Shown here: positions 20,398-30,217 of the stretch, one piece after another
Position numbering within the stretch: the first letter of the stretch is position 1
How the letters are laid out: each line of letters begins with the position of its first letter
NCBI GenBank assembly: GCA_023375785.1
Contig: SZWC01003912.1
Span: 1-34,043 of the forward strand
From: Penium margaritaceum
Taxonomy: Eukaryota > Streptophyta > Zygnematophyceae > Desmidiales > Peniaceae
DNA: 34,043 bases
Direction: 5' to 3'
Translations under genes and position numbers: made by a program
Notes under the pieces: generated by a model
What the model was told of the DNA's origin: nothing
The model's input: only the letters and a program-made list of their open reading frames with translations
Databases searched by the model: none

Positions 20398-20692
20398 CCA
20401 CAGCGGGACAACCCATGTCCCGCTGTGGGTTGTCCCATCAACCCACAGCGGGACACCCAAGGAGGAGCTCAACTATCCACACAATGCCCACCCGACGAGG
20501 AGCTCAACTATGGATAGCCTCAACGCTATCGTTATCCACAAGGGACCACAGACCGCCGGGACACCCGACACCCAACTATCGCTATCCACAAGGACCACAG
20601 ACCGTCGAGACACCCGACGAGGAGCTCAACTACCCCCACAATGCTCCCATGGGTTGAGCATTGGCAATCTGTGGTCCTTTTGGATAGCGAGC
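20398..20692. repeat. Foldback minisatellite with overlapping hairpins
   Basis: Hairpin 1 has arms CCACAGCGGGAC (20398-20409) and GTCCCGCTGTGG (20417-20428). It overlaps hairpin 2, CTGTGGGTTG (20423-20432) with CAACCCACAG (20439-20448). A direct repeat with 50-bp spacing follows: CTATCGTTATCCACAAGG at about 20526 and CTATCGCTATCCACAAGG at about 20576, each continuing ACCACAGACCG and ACACCCGAC. GAGGAGCTCAACTA occurs three times. The right edge (about 20668-20692) is an inverted copy of the GCTATCCACAAGGACCACAGA unit. It borders the element 4 LTR. Confidence 0.8.
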
Positions 20693-20697
20693 TATGG

Positions 20698-21228
20698 TGT
20701 AAGGAGAGGATGGAACAATATGGGGTGGGAACCAAGACAGGTTGAGCACCATGGAAGGAGTTCCATACGCAAGTGAGAGTCACAAAAAATGAGTCACAAG
20801 TGATGGATCTGCTAGCGGGCGAGAGAGGATGTGACGAGCGGGGAGCGGCGAGCTCCTTCTCGCTCACACTACGAGGCACAGACCAGCCTCAACCTCAACC
20901 CTGCTGGCGGATTTATCCTGCGAGCCTGCAAAAAGACAGGATTCCGCCGAGACAACCTAAGTGTCACGAACCCCGGTGCTCACCCCCCCCCCAAAACAGT
21001 AGCACTAGGAAACCTAGTGTTAATGCAACGAGAAACATGTATCTATGAAGTATTTCTGTCATGAGCCAACATGGGAATTGTCATGGCTCCACTTCTTGTG
21101 CACATGTCACCACGAGGGACGCTATGGTGCCGGCGCCAGTCTCACTCCAGCATCAGTCACCTGCATCAGTGAGGTGGGTGTGCAGCGAGGCCAGAGGTCA
21201 CGACACGTCTGTGGTTCACGAACCAACA
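20698..21228 (-). repeat. 3' LTR of element 4
   Basis: On the plus strand it runs TGTAAGGAGAGG ... AACCAACA, so on the element's strand it begins TGTTGGTT. The inner boundary is confirmed by the adjoining polypurine tract. It is nearly identical in layout to the copy at 27794-28328. Confidence 0.93.
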
Positions 21229-21239
21229 CTCCCCCATGA
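21229..21239 (-). other. Polypurine tract of element 4
   Basis: On the minus strand it reads TCATGGGGGAG, directly followed by TGTTGGTT of the 3' LTR. Confidence 0.85.
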
Positions 21240-21379
21240 CCTACAGCCAACGCACACAAGCACAAGCTCACAAGCACCACATGCGTCACAAGATGTGACT
21301 AACGACTGTACACATGCACACAACAACCACTCATCCAAGGTCACCACGAAGACACAACAGTCCCATGGCATGCACAGCT

Positions 21380-22989
21380 ATCTTGAAGACATTGCTGCTG
21401 AGTGCCTTCATCAAGAAGTCAGCTCTCTGCTATCGTGTGTCGACCCAAACGATCCGGACATCGCCTGTAGCAATGCGCTCACGCACAAAATGATGCTCAA
21501 CATTGAAGTGCTTCGTGCGTGTGTGATGCATGCCATCATGTTCTGCAATTGCTTTGGTGCTCTGGTTGTCACAGGGCAACGTGATGCACCAGATAGGAAC
21601 GCGTAGTTGCTGAAACAAGCGACACAGCCACACACTCTCACACGTACCAGCGCCAAGAGCAACATACTCAGCCTCACTAGAACTGCGTGCCACACAACCT
21701 TGTTTCCCACTTTTCCACGACACAGCGGTCCCTCTGACCAGAAAGATGTAACCTGTATGACTGCAAGCATCTGTGTCATGGGCCCAGTCACTGTCTGTGT
21801 AGCCATCGACTACAACGGACGGCTGTGCCCGGTAGTACAAACTGTCTAAGCAGTGGAGAGGGCGTACCTGACGACACGCAGTGCAGCCTCCAGGTGCCGT
21901 GCTCTAGGGCACTGAGAGACCTGGGCCAGGAAGTTCATAGAGAAGGCGACATCCGCTCTGGTTGTTATTGCCAGGTACATGAGTGACCCGATGACGCGGA
22001 GATAGTCTGTCACGTCGACTGCCTTCCCTAGCTTAGACACGTCCAGTGTCTTCAGCAATCTCTGCCTAGCTGGTGTCATAGGCGTCAACGCTGTGGGGTT
22101 GGACTCAAGCAGGGAAGCAAAGCGCTACCCCAGACTGCGAACGTATGCAGCCTGGTGCACATGAAGAGTGTGACGCGACCGGTCATGCTCAAGCTCCATG
22201 CCCAAGAAGACACGAGCAAGACCGAGGTCTTTCATCTTGTACGCAAACTGCAGGAGGCTCTTCACTGACCTGATAGCATCCTGGCTAGGCGAAGCTATCA
22301 GCAAGTCGTCCACATAGACTAGGACAGCCATGAACGGCACAGAAGGTGGAGTCACAAAGAGTGAAGGGTCCACTGTATTGTGTCGGTACTCTCCTTTCTT
22401 GAGGGTGGACGTGATCTCCTGGTTCTAGCACCGAGGCGACTGCTTCAGGCCGTAGAGGGCCTTCCGCAATGCCACACTCTGTCAGTGCCATCGGAGAAGC
22501 CTGCAGGCTGGACCATGTAGATCTCGTCGTCTAGCTGTCCATGCAAGAATGCATTGTTCACGTCCATCTGTTCAAGCTCCCAGTCATGGTGAGCCACGAG
22601 ACTTATCAGCGCTTTGGCTGTGGTGTACCGTCCGACCGGTGCAAATGTTTCATCGAAGTTGATGCCTGGGACCTGGGAGAACCCCTTCGCCGTGAGCCTC
22701 GCCTTGTACTTGTCCAGAGCGCCATTGGGTTTGTACTTCCGTCAGAAGACCCAACGAGCGTCAATGGCCTTGCGACCAGGCGGCAAGGCAACTAACCCGT
22801 AGACCGCGTGATCATCCAAAGCGTTGAGCTCATCACGCATGGCCGCCTCCCACTGTTGGACGTCAGTGGAAGCACGTGCTTGACACACCGTGGTTGGCTC
22901 AGGTAGTAGAGCTGTGGTGGCTGACGCAGCGTGACACTCTGTAATGCTGCTCAAAACAGCCACCTCCAATGCGAACGAGGCGCTGGTCA
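21380..22989 (-). pseudogene. Copia reverse transcriptase and RNase H of element 4
   Basis: The RT begins within TSASFALEVAVLSSITECHA and continues VQQWEAAMRDELNALDDHAV, FDETFAPVGRYTTAKALISL and QMDVNNAFLHGQ (first catalytic Asp 22564-22562). After a frameshift it reads ALYGLKQSPRC, a TAG at 22427-22425 in place of Trp, and YVDDLLIASP with YVDD at 22316-22305. RNase H (from 21840) is well preserved: VVVDGYTDSDWAHDTDAC, SSSEAEYVALGAG, CDNQSTKAIAEHDGMHHT, then TAG after VWVDTR. A frameshift near 21845 separates RT from RNase H. The catalytic acids of both enzymes are still readable. Confidence 0.9.
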
Positions 22990-24209
22990 GCGCGAGTGCC
23001 GGACCAGCGCTCAAAGGGGGTGACTGTGCGGGGAAGGGGACCGTGGGGGACGCGGTTCTAGACCCACGTCATGTAGCTCATCACCTCAAAGGAAAAAAGC
23101 GGGGGTAAGCCGGACTCGGACAAGAGAGTGCAGACGTCGTCAGCTAATGTACGATTCCAACGCTCAGAGACTCCGTTTTGCTGGGGTGTGTAAGGAGCAG
23201 AGGTCTCCAGACAGACCCCGCGGGACTCAAGGAGGCGGGCGGTCGGACCAAGGAACTCGCCACCACAGTCGTTGCGAAAGATTCGCAACGACCGCTGACA
23301 CGCGCGCTCAGCCTGCACCAGCCAGGACTTAATGACGGAGCAGACATCGTTTTTCGGACGAAGGGCAAACACCCAGCGAAACCAGGAGAAATCATCGGTG
23401 TGACATAAGACGTACCGACCGACGTCGCCCAGGAGGTCATGGGACAAAGGCCACATGACATCCGCATGGACACGATCGAGCGGGTGGGAAGACTAAGAGG
23501 CAGACGGAGAGAAAGGGGAGCGATGCATCTTGCCTTGCGCACAGTCGAGACACTTAGCAGGGCAAGGGGCAGGGAAGTCAGACGAAGAGAGGCCAACAGC
23601 ACGCTCAAGGCAAAGCATACTGTGAACGGCATCAGAATGAACATGACCAAGGCGGCGATGCAAAAGACGGACAAGGTCAGGAGAGAGGGATGGTGCAACA
23701 TGAGCAAGCGCAGACCCTGGCACGGAGGAAGAGGAAGAGGCATGCAGGGGAACACGGTAAAGACGTCCACACTGCATGCCATGTAAGACAGGACGGCTAG
23801 AGGGACGTAGACAAACAGTGCAAAGACCATGGCTGGCAGTGAAATCCATACCTTGGTCGTCGAGGAACGACACAGACAGCAAGCTGAGCTCGAGCGAAGG
23901 CACGTACAAAACGTCTGGCAAATACAGTGCACCACTGGGACCTACAAAACGGACGACGCCAACACTCTGAACGGGGAGCAACTGACCGGACCCAGTGCAG
24001 ACGAAGCGGACAGACCCGACAGGGCCCAATGACACGAACGAGGACCGAACAGACGTTATGTGGTGCATGGCCCTCGAATCCAGAACCCAAAAACCACTGG
24101 AGACACGGATAGAGGGGGGAGTACCAGAGGTGGCGACAGTGCCAACATAGGACCTGGAGGAGACAAGTAACTCACAGAGGGAGAGACAACGAGGAAGGAT
24201 GACAGACTT
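22990..24209 (-). pseudogene. Copia protease and integrase of element 4, C-terminus deleted
   Basis: The protease motif is FWVLDSRAMHHIT with Asp at 24080-24078; the Gly of DSG is Arg, so activity is unlikely. The block SLGPVGSVRFVCTGSGQLLP follows. The integrase finger (LLHRRLGHVHSD ... CLDCAQGKMHRSPF) and all three core acids are present: HADVMWP, FRNDCGGEFLG and VSERWNRTLAD. A TAG lies near 23490. Another TAG at 23060-23058 replaces Trp in TWVWNRVP. After TPFERWSGTRADQRL the sequence jumps directly into the RT N-terminus, so the integrase C-terminal domain and the whole linker are missing. Confidence 0.88.
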
Positions 24210-25826
24210 CTAGTGCTCAATCCATGGGACGGACACACTCAATGAGCTGAGAATGTGATCTGGGGGGTCCCCACGAAGGACACTGTTTGTCTGACACGCG
24301 AGACCTCTGGCCGTTGATGCAGCACCCTCACCTCCCTGATCGCGAAGGCGTAGAAGCTGAAGAAGGGACTGCTCCAGCTGGCGCTCCCGATCACCACGGT
24401 CACCGTCCACCGGCGCCGACCGGGCCGGAGTAGACATGCTCAAGGAACAAGGGAACCACAGCAGCGGTGTGTAGGAGGTGGGAGGACTCGCATAAGAGGG
24501 TGCACCGGATGGAGGAGGCCAGCCCCAGGGGTAGGGACCAGGATGCAGAAAGGACGGCAGTGGTAGAGTGGGCGTGAGCAGAGGTGGTGGCAGGCGGACG
24601 CCAAGAGGCCGGAGAGGCGGAGGGTGACGGCGTGGAGGAAGAGCCAGAAGTGCAAGCCAAGTGTGCGCGCATGGCCTGAGCGAGACGAAGATCGTCTGGA
24701 GGGGTGGGACAAGAACGGGCGGAATTCTCGGAGGAGCCGCAGTTCTAGCACACGACAGCACCGGGAGTCCAGGAGGAAGGAGTGCTACCCTTGTCCTTCC
24801 CCTTACCTTTGCCCTTCCCCTTGCCCTTTCCACATCCCTGGGAGGCAAGGGCAGAAGCAGTAGAGGACGGGGCAAGCAAGGAAGAGGAGGAAGGAGCAGA
24901 GGAAGAAGCGGGTGCAGCAGCGGTGGCGAGTGCAACAACTCCTATGACAGCGGAATAGTGGAGGCGCTTGTTTTGAAGGCTAGTCCACCAGGCAGCAAAG
25001 TGCTTGGAGGTGAAATCCCAGAGAGCCCAGAAAGTTGCTGTAGCTTGTCAGTTTTGACATTGCGAAGGAGGTCGGACAACTTCAGGATGAGGCCGTTAAC
25101 CATAGTGAGGATGGCAGAGAGCTGGCAAGGCGCTGCTTTGCCAAGCTCGCGAAGGAGCTTGAGACCGCGAGACCAGTATGCATCAGCGATCTTGTCACTA
25201 CGCATGAGAGGCGTGTTGAACTGGACTGTGAGAGCACTCTGAGCAACTTGGCCAGTGACAGTGGTGAGACAACTCAGCATAGCATATGCACCGACAGGAT
25301 CGGCGAGACGTTGGACAGCAGGGTTAGCATTGAACGTGCCGACATCATCAATCAGCGACTCAAGAGCGGCAGCGATGAGGGCGTGCACGGCACGGGCAGA
25401 CTCAGTTGCAAGGGGAATGAAGGGATCAACAGCTGGGGAGTAGTACTCCCACAGCTGCTCCCCTTGAGCCCACGCGCTAAAGCGCACTTCCCAGGAGGTG
25501 AAGGCGAGCCCAGAGGAGAGGGAAGGCGGCTGGGAGAAGAAGTCATGCTGGCGAGGCGCAGGCTGACAGACAGCTGCAGTGGGGTGACTGGTCTGAGCAG
25601 CGACAGAAGTCTTGGAGGAAGAAGTGCTAGAGGGGGTGCCAGCGGCGGGCGGGACTGTAGACACGGCAAGGAGGCAACGCAAGACAATAGCGGCGACTTC
25701 ATCAGCGAAGGCAGCACGATTGTCCTCTGCCAACTCAAGGCGATCTTCAGCTTCTTGCTGAGCCTATCGGGCGAGAGTCAGCTGACAATGAAGGGCAGCG
25801 ATGACTGACTCGTAGTCACATGGCAT
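24210..25826 (-). pseudogene. Copia gag of element 4 with TAG in the zinc knuckle
   Basis: I place the start at ATG 25826 because the frame runs MPCDYESVIAALHCQLTLAR, then a TAG (25766-25764) in place of a likely Gln, then AQQEAEDRLELAEDNRAAFA, a probable coiled coil. Next come LAFTSWEVRFSAWAQGEQLW, EYYSPAVDPFIPL, IDDVGTFNANP and AYWSRGLKLLRELGKAAP. A frameshift near 25040 restores FTSKHFAAWWTSLQNKR. A Gly-Lys repeat precedes the knuckle, which reads C-stop-NCGSSENSARSC with TAG at 24747-24745 and Asn in place of the zinc-binding His. A TAG at 24212-24210 replaces Trp in WIEHW. Confidence 0.88.
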
Positions 25827-27780
25827 GGTGACGACGTGAGGGCTCTGCCCGACAGATTTGGGCACAGTTTCCCCAGCCCCAGTGGGCGTGGGAAAAGTGG
25901 GGGTGCCAGAGGCAAAGTAGCTGAACGCTGTAGGAAAGCCCACCCTGATTCAGACAGAACAAGCCATCGCTGAGAGAACAAGAGAAGGTAGCAGGGGACA
26001 AAAGCATGCAGGATAGAGAGTCATGCAGTGACGGGAGGATACGGACTACGTAGGAAGGCTTAGAGCGGTGGAACCGCAGCAACGGAGGCAGCGGAGAGAA
26101 TGGCAACAGTGGAGATGACTGGCACCACCAGAGCCAGCGCTCTAGTGACAAAGGCGGCACTGAGGGTGATGATGACTGCAGCAATGGAGATCGACGCAGT
26201 GACAAATCTGGAGGCGGTAGATGAAGTAGATGTTGCTGCAATGATAGCGGCGGCCGTCGAGGTGCGGATGGAAGCTGCAGCAGTCGCTATTGCAGATGCA
26301 GATGAAGCTGTCGCAGATGCAATGGTAGACGCTGTTGCATAAAACTGGGTCCCTATGTCAACGGCTGCTACAACAATGGGACCGACGACAACCACAGCTT
26401 CTGTGTACGCCTCTGTTGTATGTCCTGTTGAGGTCGAGGCAGGTGCACGAGAGGCTCTAGCAGCAACGGAAAACGTAGCGGTGGCTGCTGCAGCTGCGTC
26501 TATAACTGCGGCAGTCATTCGAGTGAAGGCACTCACAACGTCAACAACGTCCTCGGTAAAGGCAGCGTACAGATTCGGAGAGACCTGTGGCTATGGACCC
26601 CCCTAGGAGAAAGAGGCGGGGAGACGCTTACCGGTCTGTGGCGAGCAGTCCGTGACGCAGCCATGGATGTAGACGCTCGGTCGCTACTCATGCCTGTCCG
26701 ACGTCTTGCGTGATGATGCGGCGGTCCTCCTTTGTAGTAACCACCAAAAGAAGCGTGCAGTGAGCGTCACGAAGAGCCAGCGTGGTGGAGGCAGCACCAC
26801 TGAAGCAGTGCACTTTGCTGCCAATGTGGCTGATGTTGAGGCTCGTGTGGCTGCCAGCGCTCTTGCAAAAACAACACGCTGTTGTGCGTGCTGCTGCCAC
26901 GGCTACTGACAATGCTCCTGCTGCTGCGGCTGACGGGGCTACCAGCGCTGCTGCTAACAACGCTGCTGCTGCTGCTCCCGATGTTGCTGCTGCTACGGCT
27001 GATGGGGCTGCCAATGCTGCTGCTGCCGCGGCTAACGGGGTTTCCAGCGCTGCTGCTAACAATGTTGCTGCTGCTGCTCTCGATGCTGCTGCTGCTGGAG
27101 CTGATGCGGCTATAGTGCTACTGCTGACAGCAATGCCGCTGCCACTGCTCCGGATGATGCTGCTGCTGCGGCTGAGGCGGCTGCCAAAACTGCTGCTGTG
27201 GACGATGCTGCTGCTGCTGCCGATCTGCTACAGTAGACGAGCACCTCCAGCAGTCACAGTGACAACTCTGACTGTGACTGCACGGCTGCTGCCTGTATGG
27301 CTAAGGCGGCTGCTGGTGTGCGTGCTGCTGCGGGCTATAAGAGGAGACTGTCGCGGCTATAGCTGGTGAGTAGATGCACCAGCGGTTGCAGTTGTGAGCG
27401 CTGCAACTGTCAACGTGTGGGTGCTACCGGCGCAGTCAAGCGGACACGTCAATGCTGCCCGATGACCCTTGAGACGCAAGCACGGGGTTGCGGTGGGAGC
27501 TGCGTAGATCCCAGCTGTTGTGGCTGCGAGCGACGTGCGGGAAGGAGAGATCCGCGGGAAAGGGGAAAACCCTAACCCGCGGTTTTTTGCACGTGGCTGC
27601 ACACGACCGCCGAGACTGGAGGCCGAAGGCTAGGGTGGAGAAGAATCCTCCTCCCTAAGAGCGTATAGGACTGCTGGAGAATAGCAGAGACGGCGGAAGC
27701 GGTGGCGGCGACGGTGAAGTGTCACGCGCCAACAGGATCTCGCGCGTGGTGTCGCGCGTGATGCGTTCCCTCTTCACACT
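25827..27780 (-). other. Long leader of element 4 with CAG-triplet-rich tract
   Basis: Almost 2 kb separates the primer site from gag. On the sense (minus) strand, about 26460-27340 is dominated by AGC/GCA/CAG triplets, seen as GCTGCTGCT on the plus strand. About 26060-26540 is richer in Ala/Thr/Ser codons. Several ORFs occur (Ala-rich, Leu-rich), but they differ by frame of the same triplets and are probably not genes. Element 5 has a comparable tract at the same place. Confidence 0.7.
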
Positions 27781-27792
27781 GCTCTAATGCCA
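27781..27792 (-). other. Primer-binding site of element 4
   Basis: On the minus strand it reads TGGCATTAGAGC, two bases different from TGGTATCAGAGC of element 5. It starts one base after the end of the 5' LTR, as expected for initiator-Met tRNA priming. Confidence 0.8.
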
Positions 27793-27793
27793 G

Positions 27794-28328
27794 TGGAGAG
27801 GATGGAGAGGATGGAACAATATGGGGTGGGAACCAAGATAGGTTGAGCACCATGCAAGGAGTTCCATACGCAAGTGAGAGTCACAAAAAACGAGTCACAA
27901 GTGACGGATCTGCTAGCGGACGAGAGAGGACGTGACGAGCGAGGAGCGGCGAGCTCCTTCTCGCTCGCACTATGAGGCACAGATCAGCCTCAGCCTCAAC
28001 CCTGCTGGCGGATTTATCCTGCGAGCCTGCAAAGAGACAGGATTCCGCCAAGACAACCTAAGTGTCACGAACCCGGGTGCTCACCCCCCCCCAAAATAGT
28101 AGCACTAGGAAACCTAGTGTTAATGCAACAAGAAACATGTGTCTATGAAGTATTTCTGTCATGAGCCATCATGGGAATTATCATGGCTCCACTTCTTGTG
28201 CACATGTCACCACAACGGACGCTGTGGTGTCGGCGCCAGTGTCACTCCAGCATTAGTCACCTGCATCAGTGAAGTGGGTGTGCAGCGACACCAGAGGTCA
28301 CGACACGTCTGTGGTTCACAAACCAACA
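27794..28328 (-). repeat. 5' LTR of element 4
   Basis: It is the partner of 20698-21228. On the plus strand it starts TGGAGAGGATGG, with a small GGAGAGGAT duplication absent from the other copy, and ends AACCAACA. As the 5' LTR it would hold the element's promoter, transcribing leftward. Confidence 0.92.
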
Positions 28329-28564
28329 GTCCTTCCCTGCCATCTTCCTGTCTGTGACCAGTCTTCTCATGCTCAAGTGTCATGCGCTTCCATGGTTGCT
28401 CCATGGTCGCTTCTTGACCAATGCTCCTTCCATATCACTTGACCGTCTCTGCTATCTACAGTCGCCACATAACAGTAGCAAGGCTAGGAAGCTTCCTAGC
28501 AGTTTCTCTAAAAAGGGACTACATGCTTCGGGCGACAACCCAATACACGCAATTGTTGTGATGC
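28329..28564. other. Spacer between back-to-back 5' LTRs; 18-bp perfect palindrome
   Basis: No gene is seen. GCTAGGAAGCTTCCTAGC at 28483-28500 is a perfect palindrome. Its half, GCTAGGAAGCT, recurs at 29171-29181 near the end of the element 5 LTR, so part of this spacer may be related LTR debris. Confidence 0.6.
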
Positions 28565-29197
28565 TGTTAGACATACACAGTTGTACAGTTGGTTGTGACC
28601 ACTCGGCCGTGTCCATGCTCATGCAGATCCCCGAGGCGGACCCAGCTGGAGACGGAGCCCCCTGAGATGGTGCTCCACCCGCTGGAGGCAGCCCGGTAGC
28701 CTACCTGGTGTACAAGAGGGTTGCCACGACCTACGGACTGCGTTCGGAGACATTCAGGATTTTCTCGGTGGACAGCCCTGCCAGGCTGATTTGCATGTTT
28801 GTTTTCTTACACTCTCCGGCTGCTGCCGGAAATAGGTGTGTGACCAGTCGTTGTGTCCGTCTTTTTGTCTTGCATCCGTAGGATCAGACGGCGCTCCGTT
28901 TGGACGCCTGTGCGCAGAGTTATGGCCAAACCAGTGGTTTTGGGCCGGTTCAGGACAGACAGGTGCCGCCGCGTGCGCCACCCGCTGTTAGCCCCAGCGG
29001 CTATCTATATTGTGGACCTGTCATTTGTCAACTCTCTCTGATCATTCACTGCAATGCAGCTTCTGAGACTTGCCTTGTCTCTCCTAGTCTGATCCTTGCT
29101 GTTCTCGCACCCGCTTGCATGCTAGTGCGTTAAGCTGACTGGTCTGTGCCGCCACGTCAGTAGCAGCATTGCTAGGAAGCTGTGGTGAATCTTCTCA
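28565..29197 (+). repeat. 5' LTR of element 5
   Basis: I place the ends at TGTTAG (28565) and TTCTCA (29197); the right end is secure because the primer site begins at the next base, while the left end rests on the TGTTAG start and on resemblance to the LTR at 3605. A TATA-like CTATCTATAT at 29001-29010 would suit a promoter firing about 30 bases later. The partner LTR is outside the window. Confidence 0.75.
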
Positions 29198-29209
29198 TGG
29201 TATCAGAGC
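29198..29209 (+). other. Primer-binding site of element 5
   Basis: TGGTATCAGAGC is an exact match to the common plant LTR-element site complementary to the initiator-Met tRNA 3' end. It directly follows the CA that ends the LTR. Confidence 0.93.
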
Positions 29210-30217
29210 GGCGAGCCAGAGCTCGCATAGCTGCACAGCAGAGATGCAGCGTTTGCAGCAGCACTGAGCGACAACAGCAGCAGCCCTGAGTGGCAGCAGC
29301 AGCACAGCCCACCGTAGCAGCAACGGGTCCTGTGAAGGGGGCCACCACCACGCAGCAGTGGACGCGGCCACGACAGCCGCATCAGTCAACACAGCCGCAG
29401 CATCTCCACCCACGGCCGCAGCAGACGTGTCCGTGACATCAGCCGCGGAAGCAGCAGCTGCGGCGGCAAAAGCAAGCAGCTGCGGCAGCAGCAGCCGCGG
29501 TAGTGGCAACTGCCGCAACAGCAGCAGCCGCGGCCTTGACGGCAGCCGCAACAGCCAGCAGCGGCGGCAGCAGTCGCGGCAGCAGCCAGCAGCCACGGCA
29601 GCAGCCAGCAGCGGCTGCGGCAGCAGCAGCAGCAGCCGCAGCTGCTGCAGCAACAGCGCAGCAGCAGCCGCTGCGCAGCAGCAGCGGCAGCGCGGCAGCG
29701 CAGCAACGCAGCACCGCAGCAGCAGTAGCAGCAGTGCAGCAGCAGCAGCGCAACGCAGCAGCGGCAGCGCAATAACAGCGCAGTGCAGCCGCGGATGCGC
29801 GGCAGCGCAGCAGTAGCAGCAGCGTAGCAGTGCAGCAGTAGCAGCGGCAGCGCAGCAGCAGCAGCGCAGCATAGCAACGGCAGCGCAGCAGCAGCGCAGT
29901 GCTGCCGCGGCTACGCAGCAGCAACGGCAACGCAGCGGCAGCAGCGCAACGCAGCAGCGGCAGCGCTGGAGCAGCGTAACAGCGCAGCACAGCAGCAGAG
30001 CAGCAACAGCGTAGCGCAACAGCATCAGCAGTGGCAGCGACGATGCCCGCAGCCCACTGCTGACGTCAGCATTCCCCTGCTGACTTCAGCGGTGAGCACA
30101 ATGACGTCATCACAGACTTGGTGAAACATTTTACAAAAAGTCAATTTTTGCCAGCATTTCAATTCCTCAAGAAACGCTGACGGTTTTGTGTTCGGATGAC
30201 TTTTGCACCGCCTCAGG
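29210..30217 (+). other. Leader of element 5 with ~800-nt degenerate CAG/GCA triplet tract
   Basis: From about 29240 to 30040 nearly every triplet is GCA, CAG, AGC or a one-base variant (GCG, CGG, TAG, ACA). Long ORFs exist in several frames on both strands, giving Ala-, Ser- or Cys-rich translations of the same repeat; none has a motif and I do not annotate them. The remaining 180 nt before gag are ordinary sequence. Confidence 0.85.

Larger units (their letters stand above)
20698..28328 (-). mobile_element. Ty1/copia retrotransposon, element 4, with both LTRs (~7.6 kb)
   Basis: Two direct LTRs of 531 and 535 bp bound a unit that reads leftward: 5' LTR, primer site, long CAG-rich leader, gag, protease, integrase, RT, RNase H, PPT, 3' LTR. 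By hand I count about 29 substitutions over about 525 aligned LTR bases, mostly transitions, so the insertion is not recent. Flanking pentamers (TATGG left, GTCCT right) do not match, so there is no visible target duplication. An internal deletion joins integrase to RT near 22990. Confidence 0.93.

Noticed and set aside
20398..20692. CRISPR-like array
   Set aside because: Units are imperfect, partly inverted and unequally spaced, with no unique spacers, in a plant-type nuclear context.
24661..25808. Plus-strand ORFs of 186-193 residues
   Set aside because: They are antisense shadows of the element 4 gag.
26882..27115. Leu-rich ORF that looks like a membrane protein
   Set aside because: It is the CTG frame of the GCT triplet tract in the element 4 leader.
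29195..30025. Cys-, Ala- and Ser-rich ORFs on both strands, up to 276 residues
   Set aside because: They are different frames of the same CAG/GCA triplet tract, with no motifs and no reason to choose one frame.
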